The notes under the pieces: model-generated | What the model was told of the DNA's origin: nothing | What the model saw: only the letters and a program-made list of their open reading frames with translations | The model's database searches: none | Made by a program: the position numbers and the translations under genes | Assembly: GCA_015662615.1 (NCBI GenBank) | Contig: DQTU01000298.1 | Location: 1 to 7,751 of the forward strand | Length of the DNA stretch: 7,751 nt | From: Campylobacterales bacterium | GTDB taxonomy: Bacteria > Campylobacterota > Campylobacteria > Campylobacterales > QNZT01 | Reading direction: 5' to 3' | Part shown: piece by piece, positions 1 through 7,591 of the stretch | Position numbering within the stretch: position 1 is the first letter of the stretch | Layout of the letters: the number at the start of each line of letters is the position of its first letter

Positions 1-804
1 CAAACTCTAGGAATGGTGTTTGAAAAATCAAGCACACGAACAAGAGTTAGTTTTGAAGTCGGGATGTTTCAACTTGGTGGTCATGCACTATTCTTATCGA
101 GTGACAACACGCAACTTGGTCGAGGAGAGCCGATAAAAGATACTGCACGGGTATTTTCTCGGATGCTTGATATGATAACGGTGAGAACTTTTTCACAAGA
201 GAGACTTGAAGAGTTTGCACAATACTCAACCATTCCTGTCATAAATGCACTCACGGACACATATCACCCCGTACAATTAATCGCTGATTATATGACCATG
301 GTTGAGCATAAAAAAGATAAAAATCCAGTAGTTGCTTATGTTGGTGATGGAAATAACATGGCACATTCATGGCTGATGCTTGCTTCTAAACTTGGGTTTG
401 AACTAAGAGTTGCATCTCCAGTAGGTTATGAGTGCGATGGGCATGAAATAGATACAGCCATGAAACAAGCAAAGATTTCAGGTGCTAAAATCAGATTTTT
501 CCATGACCCAAAAGAGGCTGTTAAAGGTGCGGATGTTGTGACAACTGATACTTGGATATCTATGGGGCAAGAAGAGGGAAAAGCTAAAAAAGTTGAAGAT
601 TTTGAAGGTTTTATCGTAGATGCAGATTTGATGAAATTAGCCAAAAAAGATGCGATATTTTTACACTGTTTACCAGCATATAGAGGTTATGAAGTGAGTG
701 AAGAAGTTTTAGAGCAACATGAAAAAGTTGTCTTTGACGAAGCAGAAAACAGACTTCATGGACAAAAAGGTATAATGGTTTGGTTAGATAAACAACGAAA
801 ATAA
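1..804 (+). CDS. argF: Ornithine carbamoyltransferase, 5'-truncated by window
   Basis: Cytoplasmic enzyme of arginine biosynthesis that joins carbamoyl phosphate and ornithine to give citrulline. The frame is already open at base 1 and the residues before the ATG at base 13 (QTLG) fit the family, so that ATG is internal. About 40 N-terminal residues are missing, given the usual length of about 305. Visible motifs are the carbamoyl-phosphate loop STRTR (bases 31-45), HPVQ (265-276), the ornithine-side GDGNN stretch (343-357), the DTWISMG ornithine loop (547-567) and the HCLP motif with the active-site Cys (664-675). The C-terminal helix is complete and ends at TAA. These motifs separate it from aspartate carbamoyltransferase, which lacks HCLP and the SMG loop. 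The DUF2603 gene follows after 17 nt. The family assignment is secure; whether it is the only carbamoyltransferase in the genome cannot be seen. Confidence 0.96.
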   Translation, partial: QTLGMVFEKSSTRTRVSFEVGMFQLGGHALFLSSDNTQLGRGEPIKDTARVFSRMLDMITVRTFSQERLEEFAQYSTIPVINALTDTYHPVQLIADYMTMVEHKKDKNPVVAYVGDGNNMAHSWLMLASKLGFELRVASPVGYECDGHEIDTAMKQAKISGAKIRFFHDPKEAVKGADVVTTDTWISMGQEEGKAKKVEDFEGFIVDADLMKLAKKDAIFLHCLPAYRGYEVSEEVLEQHEKVVFDEAENRLHGQKGIMVWLDKQRK

Positions 805-821
805 ATGAGAGAGGGGAGATT

Positions 822-1328
822 ATGGAAAAAAAAGATGAAAAATACGATATTGAATTAGCTGAAAAAATCAATGCTCTCTCGAAGAGTCTTGGATTTACAC
901 GAGATAACCAGACACTTTTAGAAATCAAGAAAACCGATGATAAAAACATCAAAGAGTTACATCTCAAAAATGGAAGTTGGGAATCAAGCGAACCATGGTT
1001 TGCAATTGATACCGATGATGAGCAAAAAGCTTATGCTTTTATCCCCGCTGATGCTTTTTCACAAATGATAGAAGCGATGAAAACAGCACAGCAAGAGAAC
1101 TTTAACCTCAAACTTGAAAAAACAATTTGGCAAAATGTCCCGATAGATTTTGAAGATGTTTGGGTCGTAGCGATGGAAGATATACGAACGCATGCGAGGC
1201 GAGAAAGCCCAGAAAAACCAGTATCAATCGACTTAGATAAACTTTTGAAAAAAATTAAAAAAGAGCACCCCAACCTTTTTATCAACCTAAAAGAGTTTAT
1301 TCCACCACAACTTAATAACCAACAATAG
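822..1328 (+). CDS. DUF2603/UPF0763 family protein of unknown function
   Basis: A 168-residue acidic/lysine-rich soluble protein with no signal peptide and no membrane segment. I recognise it as the DUF2603 (UPF0763) type, a family known to me only from Campylobacterota; no function is established. Visible features are a charged N-terminal helix (residues 1-24), an NGSW...EPWF tryptophan-bearing stretch (about 50-60), a central segment with probable helix around 75-100, a VWVVAMEDIR strand-like segment (about 122-131) and a lysine-rich C-terminal helix (about 137-150) followed by an LFINLKEFIPP end. There is no cysteine, so metal or Fe-S binding through Cys is unlikely. The start is supported by a purine-rich ribosome binding site (GAGGGGAG, 811-818). 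It sits 17 nt after argF and 7 nt before hemN. From memory, the homologue in C. jejuni occupies the same place between argF and hemN. Confidence 0.85.
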   Translation: MEKKDEKYDIELAEKINALSKSLGFTRDNQTLLEIKKTDDKNIKELHLKNGSWESSEPWFAIDTDDEQKAYAFIPADAFSQMIEAMKTAQQENFNLKLEKTIWQNVPIDFEDVWVVAMEDIRTHARRESPEKPVSIDLDKLLKKIKKEHPNLFINLKEFIPPQLNNQQ

Positions 1329-1335
1329 GAACACA

Positions 1336-2703
1336 ATGATAGACTTTAACAAATTTACAAAATACTCAAAACCAGGACCAAGATACACCAGTTATCCAAC
1401 CGCTTTGGAATTTCACGAGGGCTTTGATGCCGAAGCATTTGATAGTGAGCTTGCAAACCAAGATAGTAACAATCCAATCTCTTTATATTTCCACCTTCCA
1501 TTTTGCCGAAGTGCTTGTTACTTTTGTGGATGCAATGTGGTTTATACCTCTAAAGATGAGAAAAAAGATAGATATATCGACTATTTAGAAAAAGAGTTAG
1601 AAATCCTTAGTGGGAAGATAGACACTTCAAGATTAGTAACACAGCTTCACTTTGGAGGAGGAACACCGACATTTTTTAACAAAGCACAGTTAGACAGAGT
1701 TATAAAACTTATCCAAAAACATTTTAAAAACTTTGCTAAAGATGCAGAGATAAGTTGTGAAATAGACCCAAGATATTTTACAACGGAACATATGGAAGTG
1801 CTAAAAAATGGTGGTTTTAACCGTATCAGTTTTGGTGTTCAGGATTTTGACCCAAAAGTCCAAGAGGCTGTTCATAGAATTCAACCTTTTAAAGTAACAA
1901 AAGATGCGATAGATATAGCAAGAGAGGCAGGGATAAAATCAGTCAATGTTGACCTTATCTACGGACTCCCCTATCAAACATTTGAGACTTTTAAAAAGAC
2001 TCTTGATCTAGCACTTAAACTTGGAGCTGACCGTTTTGCAGTTTTTAACTATGCACATGTGCCGTGGATGAAAAAGACTATGAGAAAAATTGATGAAACG
2101 ACACTTCCTCACCCTTCTGTAAAACTAGAAATTTTTAAATATACGATAGATTTTTTCGAGAAAAATGGTTACAAAATGGTGGGTATGGATCACTTTGCAA
2201 AACCAGAAGATGAACTTTTCAAAGCTATTGAAAAAGCAGAACTTCATAGAAATTTCCAAGGATATACCACTAAAGGTGGAGCTGATTTGGTAGGTGTTGG
2301 GCTTACAAGTATCGGCGAGGGAAAAGATTATTATGTTCAAAATTTTAAAGATATGAAAGAGTATGAAGCAGCAATCGATGCAGGGAATTTACCAGTTCAA
2401 AGAGGTATCAAACTAACAGAGGATGATGTACTTCGTAACTTTGTTGTCATGGAGCTTATGAGTAATTTTAGTCTCAATATAGAGAGAGTTGAAAAAGAGT
2501 TTGGGGTAAATTTTAAAGCGTATTTTGCAGATGGCTTAGAGCAACTTCAAGAGTTTGTAGAAGCTGACCTTATCACAATTTCCGATAAAGAGATCAAAGC
2601 AAATGCAACAGGTGCGATGTTGATACGAAATATCTCTATGGCTTTTGATGCTTATATGAAAAAAGGTGCAGATAACAAAAAAAGGTTTAGTAAAACTATA
2701 TGA
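1336..2703 (+). CDS. hemN: Oxygen-independent coproporphyrinogen III dehydrogenase (HemN)
   Basis: Cytoplasmic radical-SAM enzyme that converts coproporphyrinogen III to protoporphyrinogen IX without oxygen, in haem biosynthesis. It has 455 residues, close to E. coli HemN (457). The N-terminal YTSYPTA element (17-23) is present. The radical-SAM cluster motif is Cys57-x3-Cys61-x2-Cys64, followed by Cys66 in a CYFCGC context, and Tyr51 sits where the HemN tyrosine lies. The GGGTP SAM-binding motif is at 107-111. The C-terminal HemN domain carries FQGYTTKGG and the MLIRNISMAFD segment near the end. The CxxxCxxCGC form and the full C-terminal domain identify true HemN rather than HemW, the shorter haem chaperone. 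An AGGA ribosome binding site (1327-1330) overlaps the stop codon of the upstream gene, and the 3' end overlaps the next start by 4 nt (ATGA). Confidence 0.96.
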   Translation: MIDFNKFTKYSKPGPRYTSYPTALEFHEGFDAEAFDSELANQDSNNPISLYFHLPFCRSACYFCGCNVVYTSKDEKKDRYIDYLEKELEILSGKIDTSRLVTQLHFGGGTPTFFNKAQLDRVIKLIQKHFKNFAKDAEISCEIDPRYFTTEHMEVLKNGGFNRISFGVQDFDPKVQEAVHRIQPFKVTKDAIDIAREAGIKSVNVDLIYGLPYQTFETFKKTLDLALKLGADRFAVFNYAHVPWMKKTMRKIDETTLPHPSVKLEIFKYTIDFFEKNGYKMVGMDHFAKPEDELFKAIEKAELHRNFQGYTTKGGADLVGVGLTSIGEGKDYYVQNFKDMKEYEAAIDAGNLPVQRGIKLTEDDVLRNFVVMELMSNFSLNIERVEKEFGVNFKAYFADGLEQLQEFVEADLITISDKEIKANATGAMLIRNISMAFDAYMKKGADNKKRFSKTI

Positions 2704-3986
2704 GTGTGAAAAAAGAGGATATATTTGATTTTACTAAAATATCAGACGATTGTATTAAATGCGGTAAATGCATCCCTGTCTGTACGATTCATGATGTAAA
2801 TGCCGATGAAGTAACAAGTCCAAGGGGTTTTATCGACCTTTTGGGTGCTTATAAACGAGGCGAACTAGAGCTCGATAAAACTGCAAAAGATATATTTGAG
2901 AGCTGTTTTTTATGTACAAATTGTGTAGAAGTTTGTCCAAATGACTTACCAACGGATATGATTATCGAGCAAGTACGAAACGATATACGGAAAAAATTTG
3001 GCTTGGCTTGGTATAAAAAACTATTTTTCTTTCTGCTTCGTCATCGTAAGATTATGGATACTTTAGCAAGTTTGGGATATGTATTTCAAACATGTGGATT
3101 TAAAATACGAGAAAAAGAGGAGTCGATGGAGCCTCGTTTTTCACTTCCTATCATCAAAAAAGATAGACTACTTCCAAGTGCATCTAAGAAAAGTTTTCTC
3201 AATTCTTACGATGATGTGATTATCAATGGTGGAAAAGGTAAAGTTGGAATTTTTATCGGATGTCTTGCAAATTATACTTATACAAATATCGGGAAATCAC
3301 TTTTAGAGATTTTAGAGGTTCTTGAAATTGATGTATATCTTATAAAAAAACAACTTTGTTGTGGAGCTCCTGCTTATTTTACGGGAGATTTTGACACAGT
3401 TGATTATTTGGCAAAGCACAATATAGAATATTTTGAAAGTTTCAAAGATGAACTTGATGCTATTATCATACCAGAAGCAACATGTTCTGCGATGGTAAAG
3501 ATAGATTATGCACATTTCTTTCATGACCAAGAAGAGTGGAAAAAAAGAGCCGTTGACATAAGTAGCAAAATATTTATGGCAACAGAGTGGATGCATAATA
3601 ACACTAAACTAAAAGAGATATTAGCCTCAAAAGGGCAAACTTCTGACGCTCTTATAACCTATCATGACCCCTGCCATGCTAAAAAGATGCAAGGTATTCA
3701 TCAAGAGCCAAGAGAGCTGATAAAACAAAATTATAAGTTTACAGAGATGAGTGACTCAAACCGATGTTGTGGATTTGGCGGAGTTACCATGCAGACTGAA
3801 AAGTTTCATTTCGCCCTTGCTGCAGGGCGACCAAAAGCAGCAATGATACGAGATACCAAAGCTGAAATTGTGAGTGCTGAATGTAGTGCTTGCAGGATGC
3901 AGATAACAAATTCACTTTATGAGTCAAAAGTTGATACAATCTTTAAAAATCCAATTGAGCTTATCGCGGAGGCATTGAAAAAATAA
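2700..3986 (+). CDS. Fe-S / cysteine-rich (CCG) domain oxidoreductase subunit, GlcF-like
   Basis: A 428-residue electron-transfer subunit of the type found in GlcF, LutA/LutB and heterodisulfide-reductase-like complexes. Two [4Fe-4S] motifs lie near the N-terminus: C18-x2-C21-x2-C24-x3-C28 and C69-x2-C72-x2-C75-x3-CP (C79). A basic, aromatic helix region follows (about 100-130). Two CCG domains come next: C188...CCG (220-222)...C262, and C325...CCG (356-358)...C395-x2-C398. In the first CCG domain the CxxC is reduced to C262-S-A-M, so only the second keeps the complete cysteine set. There is no signal peptide or convincing membrane span, so it is probably cytoplasmic or peripheral. No flavoprotein partner such as GlcD or LldD is beside it, so the substrate is unknown and the glycolate oxidase name often given to this family is not justified. 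It overlaps hemN by 4 nt and lgt by 1 nt. From memory, a similar protein follows hemN in C. jejuni. Confidence 0.88.
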   Translation: MSVKKEDIFDFTKISDDCIKCGKCIPVCTIHDVNADEVTSPRGFIDLLGAYKRGELELDKTAKDIFESCFLCTNCVEVCPNDLPTDMIIEQVRNDIRKKFGLAWYKKLFFFLLRHRKIMDTLASLGYVFQTCGFKIREKEESMEPRFSLPIIKKDRLLPSASKKSFLNSYDDVIINGGKGKVGIFIGCLANYTYTNIGKSLLEILEVLEIDVYLIKKQLCCGAPAYFTGDFDTVDYLAKHNIEYFESFKDELDAIIIPEATCSAMVKIDYAHFFHDQEEWKKRAVDISSKIFMATEWMHNNTKLKEILASKGQTSDALITYHDPCHAKKMQGIHQEPRELIKQNYKFTEMSDSNRCCGFGGVTMQTEKFHFALAAGRPKAAMIRDTKAEIVSAECSACRMQITNSLYESKVDTIFKNPIELIAEALKK

Positions 3987-4825
3987 TGGAATATTGGAAC
4001 GACATATACAAACATTTTGACCCAGTAGCATTTGACCTTTTTGGTCTTATAAAAGTTCACTGGTATGGTCTGATGTATGTTACAGCGCTTCTTTTGGGAA
4101 TATTTGTAGCACATTGGATTGTAAAAAAAGATAAACTTCCTATCAGCAAGGATTTTTTAGATAACTATATCATTTGGATAGAAGTTGGTGTTATTTTGGG
4201 TGCTAGAATCGGATATATTCTCTTTTATGACCCAAATACATCTTATTATCTAACCCACCCATGGCAGATTTTTAATCCATTTGGAGAAAATGGAGAATTT
4301 GTTGGAATTCGTGGTATGAGTTACCATGGAGCCATGTTGGGATTTTTAATAGCTTCTACCCTATTTTCACTCAAATACAAAATCAATCAATGGTTTATGC
4401 TTGACATCGCTGCGATTGCTATACCTGCTGGTTATATATTTGGTAGGATTGGAAATTTTTTAAACCAAGAGTTAATTGGACGAGAAACAGATGTTTCATG
4501 GGGTATCTATGTAGATAATGTACTTCGCCACCCTTCACAACTTTATGAAGCAATTTTAGAAGGTTTAGTTGTATTTGGGCTAATATACCTTTATAGAAAA
4601 AGAAAGAAATTTGAAGGGCATCTAATAACGCTTTATCTCTTTTTATATGCACTTGCAAGATTTTTAGCTGAATTTTATAGGGCACCTGATGTACAAATAG
4701 GTTATGTATGTTGTGATTGGATGACAAAAGGACAACAGTTTTCACTATTTATGATGTTATTTAGCATTGTTTTATATTTTATTTTGAAAAATATCCCTCA
4801 GAAAAAAGTTGACTATTCATCATGA
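3986..4825 (+). CDS. lgt: Phosphatidylglycerol-prolipoprotein diacylglyceryl transferase
   Basis: Inner-membrane enzyme that moves diacylglycerol from phosphatidylglycerol to the lipobox cysteine of prolipoproteins, the first step of lipoprotein maturation. It has 279 residues and about seven hydrophobic segments. The Lgt signature GRIGNF...N.E..GR is at 153-166, with Arg154, Asn157 and Glu162. His114 in the MSYHG loop matches E. coli His103, Tyr27 matches Tyr26, and Arg225/Glu229 (RFLAEFYRAPD) match E. coli Arg239/Glu243. HPSQLYEA (182-189) is also typical. The start ATG shares its A with the upstream TAA (TAATG), and a GGAGG ribosome binding site lies at 3968-3972, 13 nt upstream. A Cys-Cys pair just before the last membrane segment is a minor oddity. 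The 3' end overlaps the next gene by 4 nt. Confidence 0.96.
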   Translation: MEYWNDIYKHFDPVAFDLFGLIKVHWYGLMYVTALLLGIFVAHWIVKKDKLPISKDFLDNYIIWIEVGVILGARIGYILFYDPNTSYYLTHPWQIFNPFGENGEFVGIRGMSYHGAMLGFLIASTLFSLKYKINQWFMLDIAAIAIPAGYIFGRIGNFLNQELIGRETDVSWGIYVDNVLRHPSQLYEAILEGLVVFGLIYLYRKRKKFEGHLITLYLFLYALARFLAEFYRAPDVQIGYVCCDWMTKGQQFSLFMMLFSIVLYFILKNIPQKKVDYSS

Positions 4826-6135
4826 GCAAATGTCAATATATAATTGAAGGAAGACTGTACAACAAAGAGACAGATTTAGTATCTAAAATTCTTACACTTA
4901 CGGCTGTATTTGATTTATCGGCAGAGATAGAAAAAACAGAAAATGGTTATTTGATTGAGATAGAAGCAGACAAAGAAAAACTTCTCGGTTTTGAACCTGA
5001 ACTCTTTAAAAAACTTGCAAGCCTCATGGAGATAAGATTATACACTAAAAAAGAACCTAAACTGCCTAAAAAGAGTGTAACAAACGATAATAAACCATTT
5101 AAAATTTGTGCACGACTTCTACGACAAGACAAAATTATAGCTATCAAAGGCAATAATGGTTTTCATCTAGTCTGTAGTGCCTCAAAATCAAAAGCAGTAC
5201 GTGCCCTAAGAGCGTTAATCTCACAACCTGATAAACCACTCACAATCATGTATAAAGATATTCGAAAAGCTAGACATTTTGTTTTACTATCCTCCAAAGA
5301 AGAAGCACTTTTAACATCTGACACAAAACCATTTGTAGTAGCAAGACTAAGAAATCTCCACCGTTTGGAAAAAGCAAAATATAAACACAAACTCACACCA
5401 CTCATAAACACTCTAAACCAAAGAATAACACTCTCTTTGCCACACAATGGTCTCTATGAACGGCTATTTAATGAAATAGAATTTCCACTTGTGAGCATTG
5501 ATGCCAATATAGATAACTATAGAGATAATCTTGAATATATCCTAGAGTCTGATGAAGAGATACAAGCACCAAATAAAAGAGAAGTTTTACAAGTTGTTTA
5601 TGGTAAAACTCAAAGTATTGAACCAAAAATCGAGATAAAAGAGAAAGCATTTGAAGTCTGTTTGGATTATGAAAAAAGCACTATTGGTAATTTCAAGTTT
5701 AAGCCATTTAATCTTCTTTTTACTGATACTGAAATAAAAAAACTTCATAAAAGTTGGAACAAAAATAGAGCTAAAGAGAACTCTTTGCTCTACCTCTTTG
5801 ATGCAATCACTAGTCTATCGGGAGAACTTCATCAAAAGAGTTTTATAAACCAGAGTGTTATGTTAGCAGAAGATAAACATGAGGCGTGTGAAGAGCATCT
5901 ATTTGACTATAAAATTATAGATAATGAGATTGAAATTGAAATCAATTTACAAAATAGTAAACTAAACTACTTGAGTAGTACATTGACAAATACTATAGCC
6001 ACTATTATCACTCAAATTGCAAAAGAGCAAGATTTAGATGTTCATTTAAGTGGCGAACTTTTTGACTACAAAAATTTAAGTGAACTTACCATTGAAAAAC
6101 TAGAAGATGAAGATATAAAGGCGATACTATCATGA
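4822..6135 (+). CDS. Shortened HypF-like protein (YrdC-like plus remnant Kae1-like), probably non-catalytic
   Basis: A 437-residue soluble protein. HypF makes the thiocarbamate used for the CN ligands of NiFe hydrogenase and is usually about 750 residues: acylphosphatase, two zinc fingers, YrdC and Kae1-like domains. Residues 95-230 follow HypF YrdC closely: ARLLRQDKIIAIKG, GFHLVC (113-118), a KP.TIM segment (138-143), SS.EEALLTS (157-166) and LPHNGLYERLF (206-216). VLQVVYG (255-261) matches the DDSVVRV strand. The C-terminus matches the end of HypF: LFDAITSLSG (325-334) for RLFDAVAALLG, and HLSGELFDYKNL (408-419) for the SGGVFQNRLL segment. The zinc-finger cysteines and the Kae1 metal-site core are absent. 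Residues 1-75 could be an acylphosphatase-like fold without its QGVGFR loop. YrdC catalytic motifs are eroded. It overlaps lgt and the symporter gene by 4 nt each and has no clear ribosome binding site, so it depends on coupling. Homology is likely; function is unknown. Confidence 0.72.
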   Translation: MSKCQYIIEGRLYNKETDLVSKILTLTAVFDLSAEIEKTENGYLIEIEADKEKLLGFEPELFKKLASLMEIRLYTKKEPKLPKKSVTNDNKPFKICARLLRQDKIIAIKGNNGFHLVCSASKSKAVRALRALISQPDKPLTIMYKDIRKARHFVLLSSKEEALLTSDTKPFVVARLRNLHRLEKAKYKHKLTPLINTLNQRITLSLPHNGLYERLFNEIEFPLVSIDANIDNYRDNLEYILESDEEIQAPNKREVLQVVYGKTQSIEPKIEIKEKAFEVCLDYEKSTIGNFKFKPFNLLFTDTEIKKLHKSWNKNRAKENSLLYLFDAITSLSGELHQKSFINQSVMLAEDKHEACEEHLFDYKIIDNEIEIEINLQNSKLNYLSSTLTNTIATIITQIAKEQDLDVHLSGELFDYKNLSELTIEKLEDEDIKAILS

Positions 6136-7574
6136 ACGAACTCTTTAACGCAATAAATGGATTTTTATCAAACTTACTTTTTTTCGACATATTATTTGGG
6201 CAAGTTGAAGGTACTACCATACCTTTTCTTGTCGCATGGCTCATTGTTGGTGGTGTTTTTCTAACATTAAAAATGGGTTTTGTAAACTTAAAAATGCTTC
6301 GTCACTCTTATCATATTATTCGAGGAAAATATCATACAAAAGAGGATAAAGGACTCATTACCCCATTTGAGTCACTTACAACTGCACTTTCAGCAACCGT
6401 AGGACTTGGAAATATTGCAGGAGTTGCCATAGCGATATCCATCGGAGGACCAGGAGCTACATTCTGGATGATTATCGCTGGTTTTTTAGGCATGACTTTA
6501 AAATTTACCGAAGTTACACTTTCCCTTCAACATAGAGAGTTTTTGAAAGATGGCACTATTATGGGTGGTGGCATGGAATACCTTTCAAAAGGTCTTGCAA
6601 ATAAAGGGATGTCTGGTTTTGGAAAAGTACTTGCGATTGTTTTTGCTATCTTTATGATTGGTGGAGCAATTGGGGGAGGAAATACTTTTCAAGTTTCTCA
6701 AGCTTTAGGGGTTGTGCAACAAGATATTCCATTTTTAAAAGAGTATCCAATTGTTTTTGGTATCGCATTAACACTCGTAACTGGTGCTGTTATCATCGGT
6801 GGTATTAAAAGGATTGCACATACTACTGTTAAAATCGTACCTACAATGGTCTTTATTTATGTTGGTGCATCACTTTGGATACTCATAACAAACTTTACAC
6901 AAATTCCACATGCTTTTTCCCTTATATTTTCCGAAGCTTTTGCTCCAACGGCTGTAGCTGGTGGAATGATTGGTGTCATCGTGCAGGGATTTCAAAGAGC
7001 AGTTTTTTCTAGTGAGTCTGGGTTAGGCTCAGCTGGTATCGCCCATGCTCCTGCAAAAGTAAAATATCCAGTAAGACAAGGGTTAGTATCGCTTTATGAA
7101 CCATTTATAGACACTATCATCGTTTGTACTATGACAGCCCTTGTCATCATCATAACAGGCGTTTATGACCCTGCAAATGGCTACAAAGAACTCATAGAGG
7201 CTCAACAAGGTGCAGCTCTTACTTCTGCAGCTTACGGAACTGTTATCTCATGGTTTCCGGTTATCCTCTCTATCTCAATTGTACTTTTTGCTTTCTCAAC
7301 GATGATTTCTTGGTCGTACTATGGAGAGAGAGCTTGGGTTTATCTTTTTGGTAGTGGTTCTTCACTTATTTTCAAACTTATTTTTTTGAGTTTTACAGTT
7401 CTTGCCTCAGTAGTGAGTACCTCTATCATGGTTGATTTTAGCTTCATGTTGATTCTAGGTATGGCATTGCCAAATATTTTAGGATTATATATATTAAGTG
7501 GAGATGTGAAAAAAGAGCTCGATACTTACCTCAAAAAGCTCAAAAGTGGCGAATTAGATAAAGAAAGCATTTAA
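6132..7574 (+). CDS. AGCS-family sodium:alanine/glycine symporter
   Basis: Inner-membrane secondary transporter that takes up small neutral amino acids with Na+. It has 480 residues and about ten or eleven hydrophobic segments. The family signature TTALSATVGLGNIAGVA...GGPGATFWM is at 83-113. A second conserved block, GFQRAVFSSESGLGSAGIAHA, begins at Gly286; many relatives have SNEAGLGSAPIAHAAA here, so this is a variant of the substrate-site loop. SWSYYGERAWVYLFG and the MALPNILGLYILSGDVKKEL end are also typical. Substrate choice (alanine, glycine, serine) cannot be read from the sequence. The start overlaps the HypF-like stop (ATGA), with AAAGG at 6117-6121 as ribosome binding site. It is the last gene of the operon; no GC-rich hairpin with a T-run follows, so termination may be factor-dependent or incomplete. 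Confidence 0.93.
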   Translation: MNELFNAINGFLSNLLFFDILFGQVEGTTIPFLVAWLIVGGVFLTLKMGFVNLKMLRHSYHIIRGKYHTKEDKGLITPFESLTTALSATVGLGNIAGVAIAISIGGPGATFWMIIAGFLGMTLKFTEVTLSLQHREFLKDGTIMGGGMEYLSKGLANKGMSGFGKVLAIVFAIFMIGGAIGGGNTFQVSQALGVVQQDIPFLKEYPIVFGIALTLVTGAVIIGGIKRIAHTTVKIVPTMVFIYVGASLWILITNFTQIPHAFSLIFSEAFAPTAVAGGMIGVIVQGFQRAVFSSESGLGSAGIAHAPAKVKYPVRQGLVSLYEPFIDTIIVCTMTALVIIITGVYDPANGYKELIEAQQGAALTSAAYGTVISWFPVILSISIVLFAFSTMISWSYYGERAWVYLFGSGSSLIFKLIFLSFTVLASVVSTSIMVDFSFMLILGMALPNILGLYILSGDVKKELDTYLKKLKSGELDKESI

Positions 7575-7591
7575 TAAACTCTATTTAGGTC

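Noticed and set aside
13..15. ATG at base 13 as the start of argF
   Set aside because: The frame is open to base 1 and the preceding residues fit the family; about 40 N-terminal residues are still missing, so the gene starts before the window.
611..967. Minus-strand open frame of 118 codons across the argF/DUF2603 junction
   Set aside because: It is antisense to two well-supported genes, has a low-complexity Ser/Phe/Leu composition typical of AT-rich antisense frames, and has no recognisable domain or ribosome binding site.
1031..1336. Minus-strand open frame of 101 codons within the DUF2603 gene
   Set aside because: It lies fully antisense to a coding gene with a good ribosome binding site; its Ser/Cys-rich product resembles no family I know.
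1336..2703. HemW rather than HemN
   Set aside because: HemW is shorter and lacks the CxxxCxxCGC cysteine at position 66 and the full C-terminal HemN domain, both of which are present here.
2700..3986. Naming the Fe-S protein glycolate oxidase subunit GlcF
   Set aside because: The domain content is shared by many oxidoreductases and no GlcD/GlcE partner is in the window, so a substrate cannot be assigned.
4822..6135. HypF-like gene as a decaying pseudogene
   Set aside because: There is no stop or frameshift over 437 codons, composition matches the neighbours, and it overlaps both flanking genes; this fits a retained shortened protein better than decay.
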